Origin: Flavobacterium circumlabens
GTDB lineage: Bacteria > Bacteroidota > Bacteroidia > Flavobacteriales > Flavobacteriaceae
Direction of reading: 5' to 3'
Assembly: GCF_004345565.1 (NCBI RefSeq)
Contig: NZ_SLWA01000002.1
Span: forward strand, 248,001 to 312,000
Length of the DNA stretch: 64,000 bases
Shown here piece by piece: positions 27,201 to 37,448 of this stretch; position 1 is the first letter of the stretch, and each line of letters starts with the position of its first letter. The notes below the pieces were generated by a model. The model was not told the origin of the DNA. It did not search any database and saw only the letters and a list, made by a program, of their open reading frames with translations. The position numbers and the translations under genes were made by a program.

Positions 27201-28450
27201 TAATAAATGCGTACATCCGTATTAAACAGATGCGAAGCAAAATGGTTGTAGATTCCCATTGGTATCCAGCGCTCGCCTAAATTAAAATCCAGTTCTTCAA
27301 ATTCAATACGTCTGGGAAAGGCCTGTTCAAGAGCGTGAAGGCTTTCTCTGGTTTGGGTATCGTCTGGGTTTAGCTCTAAATAGTTTTGTATTGCCTGGGC
27401 TTTTTCAACTACATTTCCTGCAATCCACCGTTCTGCTATTTCATATTCTTTTTCCAAAGGATTATAGAAAATACGTCCGTGAAGTGCCTCTTTCAGATTA
27501 TCAGTCGATAACCCGCTGATCTGCGACATATAATCCAAACGGACAGCTCCATATTTATTGAGTGACGCGGTTAATGCCTCATCAGGATTATCGGTTGTCA
27601 TGGCAGTGATTGAAAAGCTGACTGGATGATGAAAGATATCCGATTTGTGGACCACACCGCCAACTACACGTTCGAGATATGGAATTTCGTTTCCGGCACT
27701 GTCTGTCTTAATAAGTTGGATGTTTTCTGCACTGTTCAGGCTTCCATATCTCTTCGAAAAGGCATCATAGAAATGGTTTAATATTTCTCTTTCCTGTTTG
27801 TGTTCGGTTTGTATTTGAGCTTCTTTCTCATACAATTCCTGATAAGCATCACGAACGTTGATATAGGATTCAGCTCTTATTTTTTGAATTGGTGCAAGGG
27901 TAAGGGGATGAAATAATGCTTTTTGTTCTTCCGTATTTATATCTTTCAGATAGCCTACATGCCCGTTGTGAAGCACCAGACATTCATTTCTATAAAAAGA
28001 CTTCAATTTGTCTTGATAAATACTTACTTCGGCAATAGGTAAAGTTTTTAGTTCAGCAGTATCAGAGAACAAATCCCCCATTATCTGTTTATTTTCACCA
28101 TTGTGTACTTTTTGAACTGATGGCGTAGTTTCATTTTGCCTGATGGGTAAATCGAATAAGTTTCCCTGTCGAACTGGTGGAACTATTTTGCGTTTAGATT
28201 GGGGAAAGTTTTTCTTTTTCTGAGGTGTACTTTTTATTACAGGAGTATTTTCATAAAAACTAAAAAGGCTCAATTGGGAAGCTGCTGAAAAGTCATTTGG
28301 GGTTACAAAATGGATTTTATCCAGTTTCTCTTTTTCAATATCTATTATTGGTATTATGGGTTCAGATATATGAATCGTAGAAATAGTTTCTGCCCTAAGT
28401 CCATTATATAAGTCCAGGTCAAAATAATTGGAGAGATCATCAGACAGCAT
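24206..28450 (-). CDS. SNF2-like helicase portion of split ICE methylase-helicase
   Basis: The 1414-residue frame carries a superfamily 2 helicase core: [12 protein letters not shown] (Walker A, about 26720-26745), [13 protein letters not shown] (DExH, about 26230), a [16 protein letters not shown] region, and motif [14 protein letters not shown] near 25205. Homologues in Bacteroidota ICEs are one polypeptide of about 1800 residues with an N-terminal DNA methylase. Here the upstream frame ends at TAA (28475-28477) and continues in the same frame as [18 protein letters not shown]. This part may be made by reinitiation at ATG 28448-28450. The wild-type gene is probably involved in ICE maintenance or DNA modification. 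Confidence 0.8.
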   Translation of the reverse strand: MLSDDLSNYFDLDLYNGLRAETISTIHISEPIIPIIDIEKEKLDKIHFVTPNDFSAASQLSLFSFYENTPVIKSTPQKKKNFPQSKRKIVPPVRQGNLFDLPIRQNETTPSVQKVHNGENKQIMGDLFSDTAELKTLPIAEVSIYQDKLKSFYRNECLVLHNGHVGYLKDINTEEQKALFHPLTLAPIQKIRAESYINVRDAYQELYEKEAQIQTEHKQEREILNHFYDAFSKRYGSLNSAENIQLIKTDSAGNEIPYLERVVGGVVHKSDIFHHPVSFSITAMTTDNPDEALTASLNKYGAVRLDYMSQISGLSTDNLKEALHGRIFYNPLEKEYEIAERWIAGNVVEKAQAIQNYLELNPDDTQTRESLHALEQAFPRRIEFEELDFNLGERWIPMGIYNHFASHLFNTDVRIYYNENTDDFSIKCDTKNIHITEKYAIKSQSRSYDGITLLKHGLVNTTPDITKKVMHGDQEIKVRDMEAIQMANTKIDEIRKAFSQWLYAQNHEFKKRLTDKYNDTFNCFVRPQYNGSHQDFPGLDRKALGIEDLYSSQKDAVWMIKLSGGAICDHEVGAGKTLIMCTAAQEIKRLALAHKPMIIGLKANVHEIAETYRKAYPHAKILYPGKEDFTPQKRMRIFGEIKNNDWDCIILTHDQFGMIPQSAEMQKEILQTELDSVEENLSALESQGKEVSRAMLKGVIVRKQNLEVRLKTLQHDIENRKDDVVDFKMMGIDHLLVDESHRFKNLMFNTRHDRVAGLGNMQGSQKTLNLLFAIRTIQERSGKDLGATFLSGTTISNSLTELYLLFKYLRPQALEKQGINCFDAWAAIYTRKTTDYEFSVANNIVQKERFRFFIKVPELAQFYSEITDYRTAKDIGIDRPEKMEILHNIPPTPEQEIFIKNLMEFAKSGNATLLGRAPLSQSEEKAKMLIATDYARKMSLDMRMISKKYDDHPDNKASHCAAKLAEYYFRFNAQKGTQFVFSDLGTYKPTEWNVYSEIKRKLIQDQGIPANEIRFIQETKTDKMRKEFISMMNEGKIRILFGSTDMLGTGVNAQKRAVAVHHLDTPWRPSDLAQRDGRAIRKGNEIAKFFADNKVDVIIYAVEKSLDSYKFNLLYNKQLFIDQLKNNSLSKRTIDEGGIDEKSGMNFSEYVAILSGNTDLLEKAKLEKKITSLENEKQAFTRSKSMSRYKLEDCMATVETSKSMVERFSVDWQNLEKRILADSDGSKLNPVELTGRPANADIKQIGEKLNVLAIKTRTEGLYEEIGTLYGFTLLVKTEMSEKEGMDIRDNRFFIQGEGNIKYTYNNGQIAGDHKLASLNFLNALEKIPGLIEAEQKKITAIEKDIPVLQEVVNSVWTKENVLGELKNELAAVDRKIQLSITPENKELIADESKKTIQIDYVQVQENTPIRLKTI

Positions 28451-28474
28451 TTTTTTTAAATCTTTTGCGATTCC

Positions 28475-29548
28475 TTACACGCCGTCCTTATGCTCATAAA
28501 TCCACGAGGGTTTACCATATTGATTGGTTCCTTCATACAATGAAGTATGTACAATACGCTGTCCCTTTGCAAAAAGCAGGTTATTGTTGATATTTTCAGA
28601 AGTAATATAGGCTTTGCAGAATTGCTGCTCGATTTGGGAAATCCCTGATTTAGACTTGTTTTTTTGCAGTACAATCAAATCACTGCCCACTTCGGTACCG
28701 GCATAATCGGTGAACAAATTATTGGGTAAACGGATAGCCGAAACCAGATTACAGCTTTGCATCAAAGCCTCACGTATTGGTTCATTTTTGGCACTGTTAA
28801 GCACTCCTTGTGAAGTAATAAATGCCAATATCCCGCCGTCACGGAGCATATCAACTGATTTTATAAAGAAATAATTGTGAATACTTCGGGCAGCCTGCAT
28901 TCTTGCAGAATTTTTACTGCGTATAAATGAAAGGTCAAAAACCGATGTATCCCCAAAAGGAATGTTACTGGCAATGATATCATAGGTTTCTTTACCGCTG
29001 TCCGGGATTTCTTCAAATCCGGCAACCCTGATGTTATTATCAGGATAAAGTTGTTTTAGTATTTTTCCTGTGAGTAAGTCCTTTTCGTATGCCGCTATAT
29101 GTGATATACCTTCATTCTTAAAGGCTTCGATAAAGGATCCTCTTCCTGCAGATGGTTCCAGGAAGCGCTCTATAGGAATTTGGTTTTCTAGAAAGGAATT
29201 TGCAATGGCATCAATGATTGCAGGCGGGGTGTAAAAAGCCGTCAGTACGGAAGCTCTTATACTGTCGAGATAACGATGGTATTGTTTTTCGTCAAGCGCA
29301 TTTTCACGTAAAACCTGATGAAGTTCCTGGGTAAGTGCAAATAAATCCTGTTCAGATTTCACCCAGCGGTGAAGGTCATCTGCCTTATCGGCCGGATTGA
29401 GGACAAATTTAAGACCACCGAAACCACTATATTTCATGAGTAATTGGCGCTCGTTTTCAGTAGCTTGGCGTTTTTCTTTCTCCAGCAGGAAAACAAGCTG
29501 CAACGCCTCAATATTCTTCTTTAAATGTTCTCGTTTATTGAAGGCCAT
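28475..29548 (-). CDS. N6-DNA-methylase portion of split ICE methylase-helicase
   Basis: The 357-residue frame begins MAFNKREHLKKNIEALQLVF. It contains the SAM-binding motif FLEPSAGRGSFIEAF and the adenine-methylase motif SNIPFGD, in the position of NPPF/Y. It ends GKPSWIYEHKDGV with TAA, exactly where intact relatives continue through a conserved GIAxDL segment. The stop is in frame with the helicase frame downstream, so one GAA-to-TAA change would explain the split. The first codons overlap the end of the DUF1896 gene by 14 bases. Confidence 0.82.
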   Translation of the reverse strand: MAFNKREHLKKNIEALQLVFLLEKEKRQATENERQLLMKYSGFGGLKFVLNPADKADDLHRWVKSEQDLFALTQELHQVLRENALDEKQYHRYLDSIRASVLTAFYTPPAIIDAIANSFLENQIPIERFLEPSAGRGSFIEAFKNEGISHIAAYEKDLLTGKILKQLYPDNNIRVAGFEEIPDSGKETYDIIASNIPFGDTSVFDLSFIRSKNSARMQAARSIHNYFFIKSVDMLRDGGILAFITSQGVLNSAKNEPIREALMQSCNLVSAIRLPNNLFTDYAGTEVGSDLIVLQKNKSKSGISQIEQQFCKAYITSENINNNLLFAKGQRIVHTSLYEGTNQYGKPSWIYEHKDGV

Positions 29549-29969
29549 TATCTTCTATCCAGATTTGAATAGTGCCGGTGAGTTCGGTGTAGAGCAGTTC
29601 AAATTCAGGGCTGTCCGCAAAGTCATCCGTAAGTTGGTATTGTTCAAATACAGGGATGCTGACAGGCAGCATTTTTAAGGCAAATGGTCTTAATTCCTCA
29701 TCAGCCATGATCGTGTCGAACTCGCTGCAGACCACTTTAAAAACAGTGTCGAATTTGGAGAAGTGCAATCCTTCAAATAGTACATACTCAGCAATCTCAT
29801 TGCACTGCTCAATTTTATTGCCTGCTATAAAAGCATCATTGTAGACTTTAGCAGCTAATTGTCCACGTCGTTCAATAAATTCTTTGTCTGTGGATAACTC
29901 AGGAAAACTGCTGTTGAGCAATTCCTTTAATCGTAGTGCGTAATAGGATATTTTATTCTCTGCCTTCAT
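29535..29969 (-). CDS. DUF1896 family protein
   Basis: The 144-residue protein (MKAENKISYYALRLKELLNS) fits DUF1896, a family of small helical proteins found in Bacteroidota conjugative transposons just upstream of the methylase-helicase gene. The 14-base overlap with that gene indicates coupling. It has no signal peptide or membrane segment. Function is unknown, but the pairing is conserved. Confidence 0.75.
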   Translation of the reverse strand: MKAENKISYYALRLKELLNSSFPELSTDKEFIERRGQLAAKVYNDAFIAGNKIEQCNEIAEYVLFEGLHFSKFDTVFKVVCSEFDTIMADEELRPFALKMLPVSIPVFEQYQLTDDFADSPEFELLYTELTGTIQIWIEDNGLQ

Positions 29970-30252
29970 AAATAATGAGTATTAGGGATGGTAAATTTAC
30001 TTTATTAAAACAAAAGCAAAAATATAACGAAGGAGCTATTGAATATTTTTAAGGCATTATTTGACTGGTAACGGCTTTAATTGACTGGTTTAAATGGTAG
30101 CAAAGGAAGCACTAGCTTTCTCTTTGCTAATTTTTTTTATGCGCAGTTATTAAATAAAAATGATTGTAAACGATTTAACTTTGCCGTTTTTTTGTAAGTG
30201 TTCTTCTTTTAATTCTTCCTACTTTGCAACTTGGAACAGAATATTTAAATGC

Positions 30253-30624
30253 ATGATTTTTTATGAAAATGAACTTTTTATCCTGTCAATCAGCAATAGC
30301 ATTATATCTTTAGAATTCAAGTCTAAAACAGTTATTAATCTTTCAGCTGCGCAAAATATTGTTGCAACGAGATTACAATTACAGGCGAAAAAAGTCTACC
30401 CTTTATTTTTAGATATGAGAGGTGTAACAGATTCTGACAAAGCAGGCCGTGATTATTTAGCCCAATATGGTTTTATGCTCACCAAAGCCGTAGTTATCGT
30501 TGTTAATCCAGGAGTTTCATCAGTCATAACGTCTTTTTATCTTAAAAGGTATACAGCTGAAGTTCCGGTCAAGGTCTTTACAGAAAAATTAAAGGCGATG
30601 GAATTTTTAAATACATTCATATAG
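30253..30624 (+). CDS. STAS/SpoIIAA-like small protein
   Basis: The start is taken at ATG 30253 (MIFYENELFILSISNSIISL, 123 residues) because relatives begin with this motif. The extra 31 codons upstream to 30160 are low-complexity and unlikely. The fold pattern (beta strands, VINLSAAQNIVATRLQLQAK helix, YPLFLDMRGVTDSDKAGRDY) resembles STAS-like proteins of Bacteroidota annotated DUF7793 or SpoIIAA-like. It lies 36 bases before an AraC-type regulator and may feed a signal to it. Confidence 0.6.
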   Translation: MIFYENELFILSISNSIISLEFKSKTVINLSAAQNIVATRLQLQAKKVYPLFLDMRGVTDSDKAGRDYLAQYGFMLTKAVVIVVNPGVSSVITSFYLKRYTAEVPVKVFTEKLKAMEFLNTFI

Positions 30625-30660
30625 CTCATAAATCTCTGCATCGATTCTCAATTTCTGGAT

Positions 30661-31278
30661 ATGGAAAGGGAAATAGATCAACAGCGAATGAGAAACATAT
30701 ACCATATGCTTCTGGAGATGTCAGTAGGTAATTTTACGTACCGTATACCTCGTACCGAAAATGACGATAATTTAGAGGGATTAGCGGTTCTGATCAATAT
30801 GTTAGCAGAAGAAATGAAAGAGGCAATCTTCCCTGATGGATACATCAATAAAAACCACACTCACAATCACATAACTGAAACCAAAGAAGATTATAAAGCT
30901 TTGATCAAATCTTTACCCGAAAATTCAGATGTTATAATTCGATCATTGGAAGCCCGCCTGATTCAGAATGTTTACGATTACATTATAGGACATTTGGATT
31001 CCCCATTGCCGTCCTTAAAGGAATTATCGCAAATTTTCGGCATCAATGAATTCAAATTAAAGCAGAGCTTTAGGGAATTATTCAGGACAACTATATACCA
31101 GTTTTATAATGAACAGCGACTTAAAAGAGCGCATCTCTTAATAGAACAAAGTATTCTGCCTTTAAAAGAAATAGCCTACATAAGCGGTTTTTCAACCTAT
31201 GCTAATTTTTCAAAATCATTTAAGAAAAAATTTGATTATGCACCCAACCGCGTTAAGAGGCCGGCTAAGAACATATAA
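30661..31278 (+). CDS. AraC-type transcriptional regulator
   Basis: The 205-residue protein has an N-terminal ~60-residue segment (LLEMSVGNFTYRIPRTENDD followed by NLEGLAVLINMLAEEMKE) that looks like a HAMP-type dimerisation helix pair without membrane anchors. The C-terminal AraC DNA-binding domain holds SLKELSQIFGINEFKLKQSF, LKEIAYISGFSTYANFSKSF and KKKFDYAPNRVK. It probably controls the cargo module to its right (the DoxX-like protein, DUF6520 peptide and perhaps the SusCD operon). Confidence 0.82.
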   Translation: MEREIDQQRMRNIYHMLLEMSVGNFTYRIPRTENDDNLEGLAVLINMLAEEMKEAIFPDGYINKNHTHNHITETKEDYKALIKSLPENSDVIIRSLEARLIQNVYDYIIGHLDSPLPSLKELSQIFGINEFKLKQSFRELFRTTIYQFYNEQRLKRAHLLIEQSILPLKEIAYISGFSTYANFSKSFKKKFDYAPNRVKRPAKNI

Positions 31279-31411
31279 ATAAGATTTTCTTTTGAAAAAT
31301 TATAGTCATGGGCTTTGCTGTCCGTTTTTGACATACGATTATCCTGAATTGACAAGTGTTATTTATTTGTTTTATAGAATTTTACATCACAAATCACCAA
31401 TAACTTTTATC

Positions 31412-32896
31412 ATGAAATTTAGCCAGCGCCATAAGTATATTTTTGTAGAAGTAGTTTGTTTCCTGTATATACTGCTATTTGTTTATGCAGCAGGAAGCAA
31501 ATTTTTGGATTTTCAAAATTTTCAAACACAATTAGGGCAGTCGCCGCTCTTAAGTGCATTTGCAGTTTATGTATCTTTTGGTGTACTGCTCGTAGAAATC
31601 ATGATCTCGATTTTACTTAGTATACCAAGACTCCGACTGCCGGCCTTATATCTGGCAGTTGGATTGATGACAATGTTTACTGCTTATATTATCATTATTT
31701 TAAATTATAGTTCTTTTATTCCCTGTTCATGCGGTGGTATTCTGGAAAAGTTAGGATGGCACGAACACCTTGTTTTTAATTGTGTCTTTATTCTCTTGGG
31801 TACAGTGGCCATTTTATTATTGAACCATGGGAAGAGAACCTTAAGAGTACTGTTGATTACCGATATAGCCGCGATTGGAATCATGATTGTATTATTCTTT
31901 ACATCCGAAGATATTATTGCCAAAGAAAATCCATTTATCCGACGTTTTGACCAATATGCCATAACAAAAATGGACCAAACCAGTTTACAAAACCCCTCAT
32001 TTTATCTGGCGGGTTCTGATAATGGAAAAATATATTTAGGGAATTTTGCTGCCCCTTTACAAATACAAGTTTTTGATACTGTTTTCAAAAACAAAAAGCA
32101 GTATACCATACAATTAGATCGAGATGATTTTCCGTTTCGATCAGCAGAAGTAAGAATAAAAGCCCCTTATTTTTACCTGTATGATGGTATGGTTCCTGTA
32201 ATTTACAAAGGTAAAATAACAGACTGGAAGGCAGGGGTTATTTACAACGGTAATCATTTTTTTACCAAAGCAGCTGTAATCGATTCCAATAGTATCGCCA
32301 TTCGCGGCCAGCAAAAAAATACAGGGGAGAATTTGATGGGAGTCTTATACTTTAATAACAATATCAGCATTACATATAATCCCGATATTCTGGAAAAACA
32401 AATTGACGGCATATTTGATACTGACGGTACATTTGAATATAGCTACGGACTTAAACGTTTTGTTTATACCTACTATTACAGGAACCAATATATTGTTACT
32501 GATGATAAATTGAAGGTACGCTACAGAGGTAATACAATAGATACCACCACAAAAGCTAAATTAAAAGTAATAAAAATAAAGCTGTCAGGTGATACCAAAT
32601 TGGGAGCACCTCCTTATACGGTAAACAAAAACACGGCTGTTTTTAAAAATTTACTTTTTGTGAATTCCTCCCTTAAGGGAAGATTTGAAAGTAAAGAGGT
32701 TTGGGATCAGGCCTCCATAATTGATGTTTATGACATCTCTAAAAATGAATATGTTTCCAGTTTTTATATTTACAATATTGGAAAATCAAAGATGAAATAT
32801 TTTCTAGTTAATGATTCCAGTCTGTATACCATTTCAGGTTTGGTCCTGCAGCGGTTTTCATTGGGAAACACCATTAAAAAAGCTATTAGAAAATAA
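31412..32896 (+). CDS. MauE/DoxX-type membrane protein with large C-terminal domain
   Basis: ATG 31412 gives 494 residues; the longer frame from 31292 adds 40 unlikely residues. Four membrane segments fill the first ~150 residues, with the motif PCSCGGILEKLGW between the third and fourth. This matches MauE/DoxX redox-associated proteins, where the cysteines are thought to exchange disulfides. The remaining ~310 residues are rich in beta strands and may form a propeller-like exported domain. About 100 bases downstream lies a four-Cys exported peptide, which could be its substrate; that link is inference. Confidence 0.65.
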   Translation: MKFSQRHKYIFVEVVCFLYILLFVYAAGSKFLDFQNFQTQLGQSPLLSAFAVYVSFGVLLVEIMISILLSIPRLRLPALYLAVGLMTMFTAYIIIILNYSSFIPCSCGGILEKLGWHEHLVFNCVFILLGTVAILLLNHGKRTLRVLLITDIAAIGIMIVLFFTSEDIIAKENPFIRRFDQYAITKMDQTSLQNPSFYLAGSDNGKIYLGNFAAPLQIQVFDTVFKNKKQYTIQLDRDDFPFRSAEVRIKAPYFYLYDGMVPVIYKGKITDWKAGVIYNGNHFFTKAAVIDSNSIAIRGQQKNTGENLMGVLYFNNNISITYNPDILEKQIDGIFDTDGTFEYSYGLKRFVYTYYYRNQYIVTDDKLKVRYRGNTIDTTTKAKLKVIKIKLSGDTKLGAPPYTVNKNTAVFKNLLFVNSSLKGRFESKEVWDQASIIDVYDISKNEYVSSFYIYNIGKSKMKYFLVNDSSLYTISGLVLQRFSLGNTIKKAIRK

Positions 32897-32997
32897 AAAT
32901 AAATCAATTAATTGATTCATTGCCACCGGGCCCGGTAACAGGGGTAAGATCGAAAACCTGTAAAAAAGAGTAGATCATTAATTTAAATTTTAATATT

Positions 32998-33282
32998 ATG
33001 AGAACTATTGTAAAAGCTTTAGTATTGCCAATTGCAGCATTTGCTCTGGCAAGCGCAGGTGCTGTAAGCACAAATGTGTCAAAAGAAAGCAAAACTGACA
33101 CAGTATTAATTTCGGGTTATATTCATAATCCACAACCAAACAGCTGTCAGGAAGTACAGGTAGATTGTACTCCCACTAATGGTGCTACTTGTATGTACAA
33201 CAACGGTAGCAGTAACTTTCAGGTATATAGAAAAGCATCTGCTGCTGCTCCCTGTAATCTTCAATTGTTTAGACCCCAATAA
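32998..33282 (+). CDS. DUF6520 exported small protein
   Basis: The 94-residue product begins with a signal-like segment (MRTIVKALVLPIAAFALASA), followed by a short mature region with GYIHNPQPNSCQEVQVDC, TNGATCMYNNGSSN and APCNLQLFRP. Four cysteines remain after the signal. This pattern is the DUF6520 family of Flavobacteriia, usually found beside MauE/DoxX proteins as here. It is likely a periplasmic or secreted disulfide-bonded peptide of unknown purpose. It is followed by a strong terminator shared with the convergent peptidase gene. Confidence 0.78.
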   Translation: MRTIVKALVLPIAAFALASAGAVSTNVSKESKTDTVLISGYIHNPQPNSCQEVQVDCTPTNGATCMYNNGSSNFQVYRKASAAAPCNLQLFRPQ

Positions 33283-33302
33283 TTTTCAATTGGATTGAAA
33301 TG

Positions 33303-33333
33303 TAATGCAGTTCCGGATTCTGGAACTGCATTA
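33303..33333. terminator. Bidirectional terminator between DUF6520 and S9 peptidase genes
   Basis: TAATGCAGTTCC (33303-33314) and GGAACTGCATTA (33322-33333) form a perfect 12-bp stem with a 7-base loop, placed between the convergent stops at 33282 and 33345. The flanks are T/A-rich on both strands. Confidence 0.85.
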
Positions 33334-33344
33334 TATTTATCATT

Positions 33345-36002
33345 CTATTTAGTTTTTGTACCCATAGTAATCCATAAGGCGGCAGGCTGCTTTTTTAAAT
33401 AACAATCAAACCATTGTTGTATTCGTATTGTTAAGTCTATTTGATTAGCTCTTTTATAAATGGCATGGGATTCATTAGGATATACCAACATCATATGTTC
33501 TTTTTCGAGTCTTCGCAGTGCTATGTAAAAAGCCTCACTTTGTTCCCAGCAAACATTTGTATCCTCTTTTCCTGACCATTGCAGTAATGGTGTTTTTATA
33601 TTTTTTGCATTTATTAAAGGAGAATTGCGAAAGTAGCTTTGCGCATCTTCATAAAAAGATTTACCCATTCTAAATTGCTGATTTTCTAATCTCCAGGCTT
33701 GAGGTATTTCAATATCTTTGCCCATGCTAAAATACCACGAAACAGTATCACTTATTCCTGCACCTGATATTGCTGCTGCAAAAATATCCGTTTGTGTAAT
33801 AATAAAATCTGTTTCATATCCTCCGAAAGAGTGTCCTATGAGACCTATCTTTTGAGGATCTACAAATCCAAAATCAATTACTTTTTTAACTGCTGCTATA
33901 ACACAGTCTGTGGCTGAAGGGCCAGGATCTCCCAATTCATAAACAATATCCGGCAGCAAAACAAAATAGCCATTCAAAGTATAGTTGGTGGGATTGAAAC
34001 CTTCCTCACTGTATTGGGAAGGATTCGTATACTCGTGCAGTATGCCTGACTTGGTTTGATAAATATTTACTACCATTGGATATTTCTTTTCCTTATCATA
34101 ATCGCTCGGATATAATAATACCCCCTTCAATTCTTGACCTTTTTTATTTCTATAATGGATTAGTTCTGATTTGCCCCAATTGTATTGCTCTTGCTGTGGA
34201 TTACTGGCAAATACTTCTGTACTTTTTGCACTTTTATTGGGTTTAAATAACAAAACAGATGACTTATCAAATTTCTGCTCAATGAAGACGTAAGAGCCAT
34301 TTTTTGATTTATGCACTTGATCAATAGCACTCTCGTTAAAAGCCAATGGTTTTTCTCCTTCTCTGGTATTCCAAATAAAGTATCCTTTAGAACAGTCATC
34401 TTTATCGGTAGCTTCCAGAATTAAATCTTTTGACAAATCAAATACCGCAGTACTTTTTCCATCATACTTTGCTGAAAATAGATTAGAAAATTCAAACTGG
34501 CTTATCCTGAAAACAATATTTTTTTCCCTGCCATGGGTAATTCTTCTGCAGGTATTTTGTGCAAGGTCTGCTATCCACAGATCAAAGGTGTCGTAAAGCA
34601 ATAGATACTTGCCATCTGAACTCCAGCCGGGACAATTATAAGGTGAAATAGGAGGCATTAGAGCATCATTCCTTGAATCCCATACTGTTGCGATGCCGCT
34701 CGTAAGATTAACACTTTTATTTTTATCAGGATTATACAGCCACCAGTTATCATCACGATAATAGGCAATTTGATTTGTCAAAGGAGAAATAATAAGGTCA
34801 TTATGGTCTGTGGTCTGCTGCTTTAAAAAAAGCGAACGGGTGTTCTTTTTTAGATCCGTAATATAATAATCAACATCTCCATACTCTTTGTAATGTGGAG
34901 CATACGATTTGGGATTTGAAAGGAGCGCGTAATCCTGCTTTCCAGTTAACTGTACGTATGGCAGATCGTTTGAGGATATTGGTTGGCAACTGTTGGTTTC
35001 TGTAAACCAAACCCAGAGTTTGGCAATGTCTTGAAAGTTTCCAATCTTTTTTTCCAAAGGATAAACAAAGGGCGCATTGCCATTCCATATTTCTACCTCG
35101 TTTTCCTTTACAGAAGGCGCAAGTTCCTTATTTTTAATACCAAAGAATACCTTTGAGCCATCATCGGAGATATTTAATCCCAAATCTTTTACAAGATTCA
35201 ATTCTGCTATTTCTTTAAAATTCTGCTGTATCAGTTGGATTATTCTTCGCTTCGATAACTGGCATAAATACAACTTATTATTTTTTGTAATACTGTCTGT
35301 TTCCTTGAAGAAAGCTATTGCATCTCCATTTTTTTGCCATGTGAGCGTGTGGAAACGATGCTGCTTTCCAGAAATGACAGTATGTCTGGCATATTTTTTT
35401 AAATCTATAAGCCCCACAGTTTGATTATCAGACAACTCACTACTATAGACTAAAGCATCTGCTTTACTATTAAGGATGTATTCTGAAACACCATTGATAC
35501 TATCGAGTATCTCTCCATTTTTATCCCTGATTTGCATGTTGCTTTTAAGACCATAAGTCTGGTTTAGAGTAATAATATACTTTCCACTGTAAGCAACCTC
35601 AAATCGGCTTACATCAGGTACTTTTACTTTTCTCCCGGAATTAAGATCAACAATATTTAATTTCTGGTCAGGCATCATGCAGGTGAAAATATCTGCATTT
35701 AAAAATATACCGCTGCTGCCATTTGGGAAAGAATATATTTTATTTCCAACCGTACTTTTAACAAAGAGGGTATCTGTATTATTTTCATAGCTCACTTTAT
35801 AACTCACCCAGCTTCCTGTTCCAGATAAGGCTGTAACTCTTAAATTGCCCCATTTATAATATTCATTTTCACTTAGGTGTTTTTTCTGTCTCACCTGCGC
35901 TATTGCTATTGAAGTACTGCAAATCAAAAAAAAGATGCAGACTATTATTTCGCAAATACTCAAATGAGCATTTTTCCGCTTTATTATGTTCGTTTCTTTC
36001 AT
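33345..36002 (-). CDS. S9-family prolyl oligopeptidase-like peptidase
   Basis: ATG 36002 gives 885 residues; the frame continuing to 36080 runs into the susD gene and is not used. A signal peptide (ICEIIVCIFFLICSTSIAIA) precedes a beta-propeller region of about 550 residues. The C-terminal alpha/beta hydrolase contains the nucleophile elbow GHSFGGYET, the acid region LLQWSGKEDTN and the histidine in YPNESHAIYK. It should cleave short peptides in the periplasm. It is the last gene of the susC-susD operon (11 bases after susD), so it likely degrades peptides imported by that transporter. Confidence 0.85.
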   Translation of the reverse strand: MKETNIIKRKNAHLSICEIIVCIFFLICSTSIAIAQVRQKKHLSENEYYKWGNLRVTALSGTGSWVSYKVSYENNTDTLFVKSTVGNKIYSFPNGSSGIFLNADIFTCMMPDQKLNIVDLNSGRKVKVPDVSRFEVAYSGKYIITLNQTYGLKSNMQIRDKNGEILDSINGVSEYILNSKADALVYSSELSDNQTVGLIDLKKYARHTVISGKQHRFHTLTWQKNGDAIAFFKETDSITKNNKLYLCQLSKRRIIQLIQQNFKEIAELNLVKDLGLNISDDGSKVFFGIKNKELAPSVKENEVEIWNGNAPFVYPLEKKIGNFQDIAKLWVWFTETNSCQPISSNDLPYVQLTGKQDYALLSNPKSYAPHYKEYGDVDYYITDLKKNTRSLFLKQQTTDHNDLIISPLTNQIAYYRDDNWWLYNPDKNKSVNLTSGIATVWDSRNDALMPPISPYNCPGWSSDGKYLLLYDTFDLWIADLAQNTCRRITHGREKNIVFRISQFEFSNLFSAKYDGKSTAVFDLSKDLILEATDKDDCSKGYFIWNTREGEKPLAFNESAIDQVHKSKNGSYVFIEQKFDKSSVLLFKPNKSAKSTEVFASNPQQEQYNWGKSELIHYRNKKGQELKGVLLYPSDYDKEKKYPMVVNIYQTKSGILHEYTNPSQYSEEGFNPTNYTLNGYFVLLPDIVYELGDPGPSATDCVIAAVKKVIDFGFVDPQKIGLIGHSFGGYETDFIITQTDIFAAAISGAGISDTVSWYFSMGKDIEIPQAWRLENQQFRMGKSFYEDAQSYFRNSPLINAKNIKTPLLQWSGKEDTNVCWEQSEAFYIALRRLEKEHMMLVYPNESHAIYKRANQIDLTIRIQQWFDCYLKKQPAALWITMGTKTK

Positions 36003-36013
36003 TTCAGATTGAA

Positions 36014-37432
36014 TTAATAACCGGAATTTTGCGGGTTCAAATTTGGATTTGCCTGCAGCTCTTGTGCAGGCAGTGGCCAAAGGGCATCGTCATGTGACCA
36101 TCCGGGTTTTGAAGCTAATGTGGTGTCCAGAATGCCTGTCCTTTTTAAATCAAAAAAGCGGTGCCCAAATTCGGTAAAGAATTCGAAACGGCGCTCATTA
36201 AGTACTGCTGTTGTAATTTCTGCTGAAGTAAGAGCGTTTGTATCGTTTAGTCCTGCGGTATTGCGTATTTTATTCAGGTCTTCTTTTGCCCCAATAAGGT
36301 CACCTTGTCTAGCTCGTGCCTCTGCACGAATGAGATACTGCTCTGCAAGACGAAAAACAACCGAATATTCGCTGGAAATTCCTGCACCTGAATCTAGCTT
36401 GTACTTATAGGCATGATACCATGTTAAATTTCCGTCAGTAATTGCTCTGGTCCAATGCGTTTTTCTCTGATCATTGCTCTCAAATGAGCTCATCAGATTA
36501 TTATTTAATGCCACGCTCGCAGGCGGGCCTGAATTAAAAATAAACAGATTGCCTTCAGCAGAATTCGCCGTATTACTATCAGGTATAAACTGCCAAATAG
36601 TTGTTGTGGATCCTTTAAGGAATATTTTGTCTAAATCAGGTTCCCAAGTGTAAAGGGGATTATTTAAAACAGCTGAAGCGCTATTGGCAGCTTCTGCCCA
36701 TAATCCCATAAACAGATACACGCGGGCTAACAAGGCATGAGTTGCTGCTTTGTTGGGTCGAACCCGTTCTGAGGATATATAATCTTCAGGCAATAATAAA
36801 ACCGCTTCCGATAAATCATTTACTATTTGATTATACACTTCAGAGACTGGCATTTTATGTACCTTACTGTTTTGGACATAATCTGTTGTTTTTACATAAG
36901 GAATCTCACCGTACAGATTGAGCAGATAAAAATGAATAAGGGTTCGGACAAAAAGTGCCTCTCCTTTAAGATGATTCTTATCATTTTGAGACAGTGATTT
37001 TGAGGCTGAAACGCCTTCAATTACTGCATTTGAACTATAAATCACATTATAGCTTTGGTTCCATAAATCCTGTATTCCGGATTCGGCGGAAAAAAGCGAA
37101 TTTGTATAGAAGTAATTGGGATCATTAGCCTGATAATAATCCAACTCATCGCTATACAATCCTAATCTACAGGATAAACCCGTAGAGCGGCCGGTCAATA
37201 ATCCTGTATCACGTAGTTTCGTATACACACCAGCCATCGCAGCATTTGCAGTAGTCGCATCCTCAAAAACTGTTTCACCATTAAGCTGTGAACCCGGAAG
37301 ATCAACTTCTACAAAATTATCGCACGAAATTAACAACGTAATTACAACTCCCAAAACCAAAATTGGAAAAGTGTTAATTCTTATCCGGTTTTCATTTAAA
37401 AAAGACCGAAAGGTTTTATATATAGTTTTCAT
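36014..37432 (-). CDS. SusD/RagB-family nutrient-binding lipoprotein
   Basis: The 472-residue protein has a lipoprotein signal with lipobox LLISC (Cys37) and SusD features: ANAAMAGVYTKLRD near the N-terminus, TPR-like helices (HALLARVYLFMGLWAEAA), FRLAEQYLIRAEARAR, and the C-terminal NERRFEFFTEFGHRFFDLKR with ALWPLPAQELQANPNL. It should sit on the outer membrane and form the lid over the SusC channel encoded 16 bases upstream. The ligand is unknown; the downstream peptidase suggests peptides. Confidence 0.93.
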   Translation of the reverse strand: MKTIYKTFRSFLNENRIRINTFPILVLGVVITLLISCDNFVEVDLPGSQLNGETVFEDATTANAAMAGVYTKLRDTGLLTGRSTGLSCRLGLYSDELDYYQANDPNYFYTNSLFSAESGIQDLWNQSYNVIYSSNAVIEGVSASKSLSQNDKNHLKGEALFVRTLIHFYLLNLYGEIPYVKTTDYVQNSKVHKMPVSEVYNQIVNDLSEAVLLLPEDYISSERVRPNKAATHALLARVYLFMGLWAEAANSASAVLNNPLYTWEPDLDKIFLKGSTTTIWQFIPDSNTANSAEGNLFIFNSGPPASVALNNNLMSSFESNDQRKTHWTRAITDGNLTWYHAYKYKLDSGAGISSEYSVVFRLAEQYLIRAEARARQGDLIGAKEDLNKIRNTAGLNDTNALTSAEITTAVLNERRFEFFTEFGHRFFDLKRTGILDTTLASKPGWSHDDALWPLPAQELQANPNLNPQNSGY

Positions 37433-37448
37433 TTTTAGAAGTATTATG

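Noticed and set aside
32998..33282. DUF6520 peptide as a second lanthipeptide precursor
   Set aside because: It has a Sec-type signal rather than a RiPP leader, and no LanB/LanC-like gene is nearby. Four Cys beside a MauE/DoxX protein suit disulfides instead.
36003..36080. Extension of the S9 peptidase upstream of 36002
   Set aside because: It would overlap the end of susD and put a non-signal sequence ahead of a good signal peptide.
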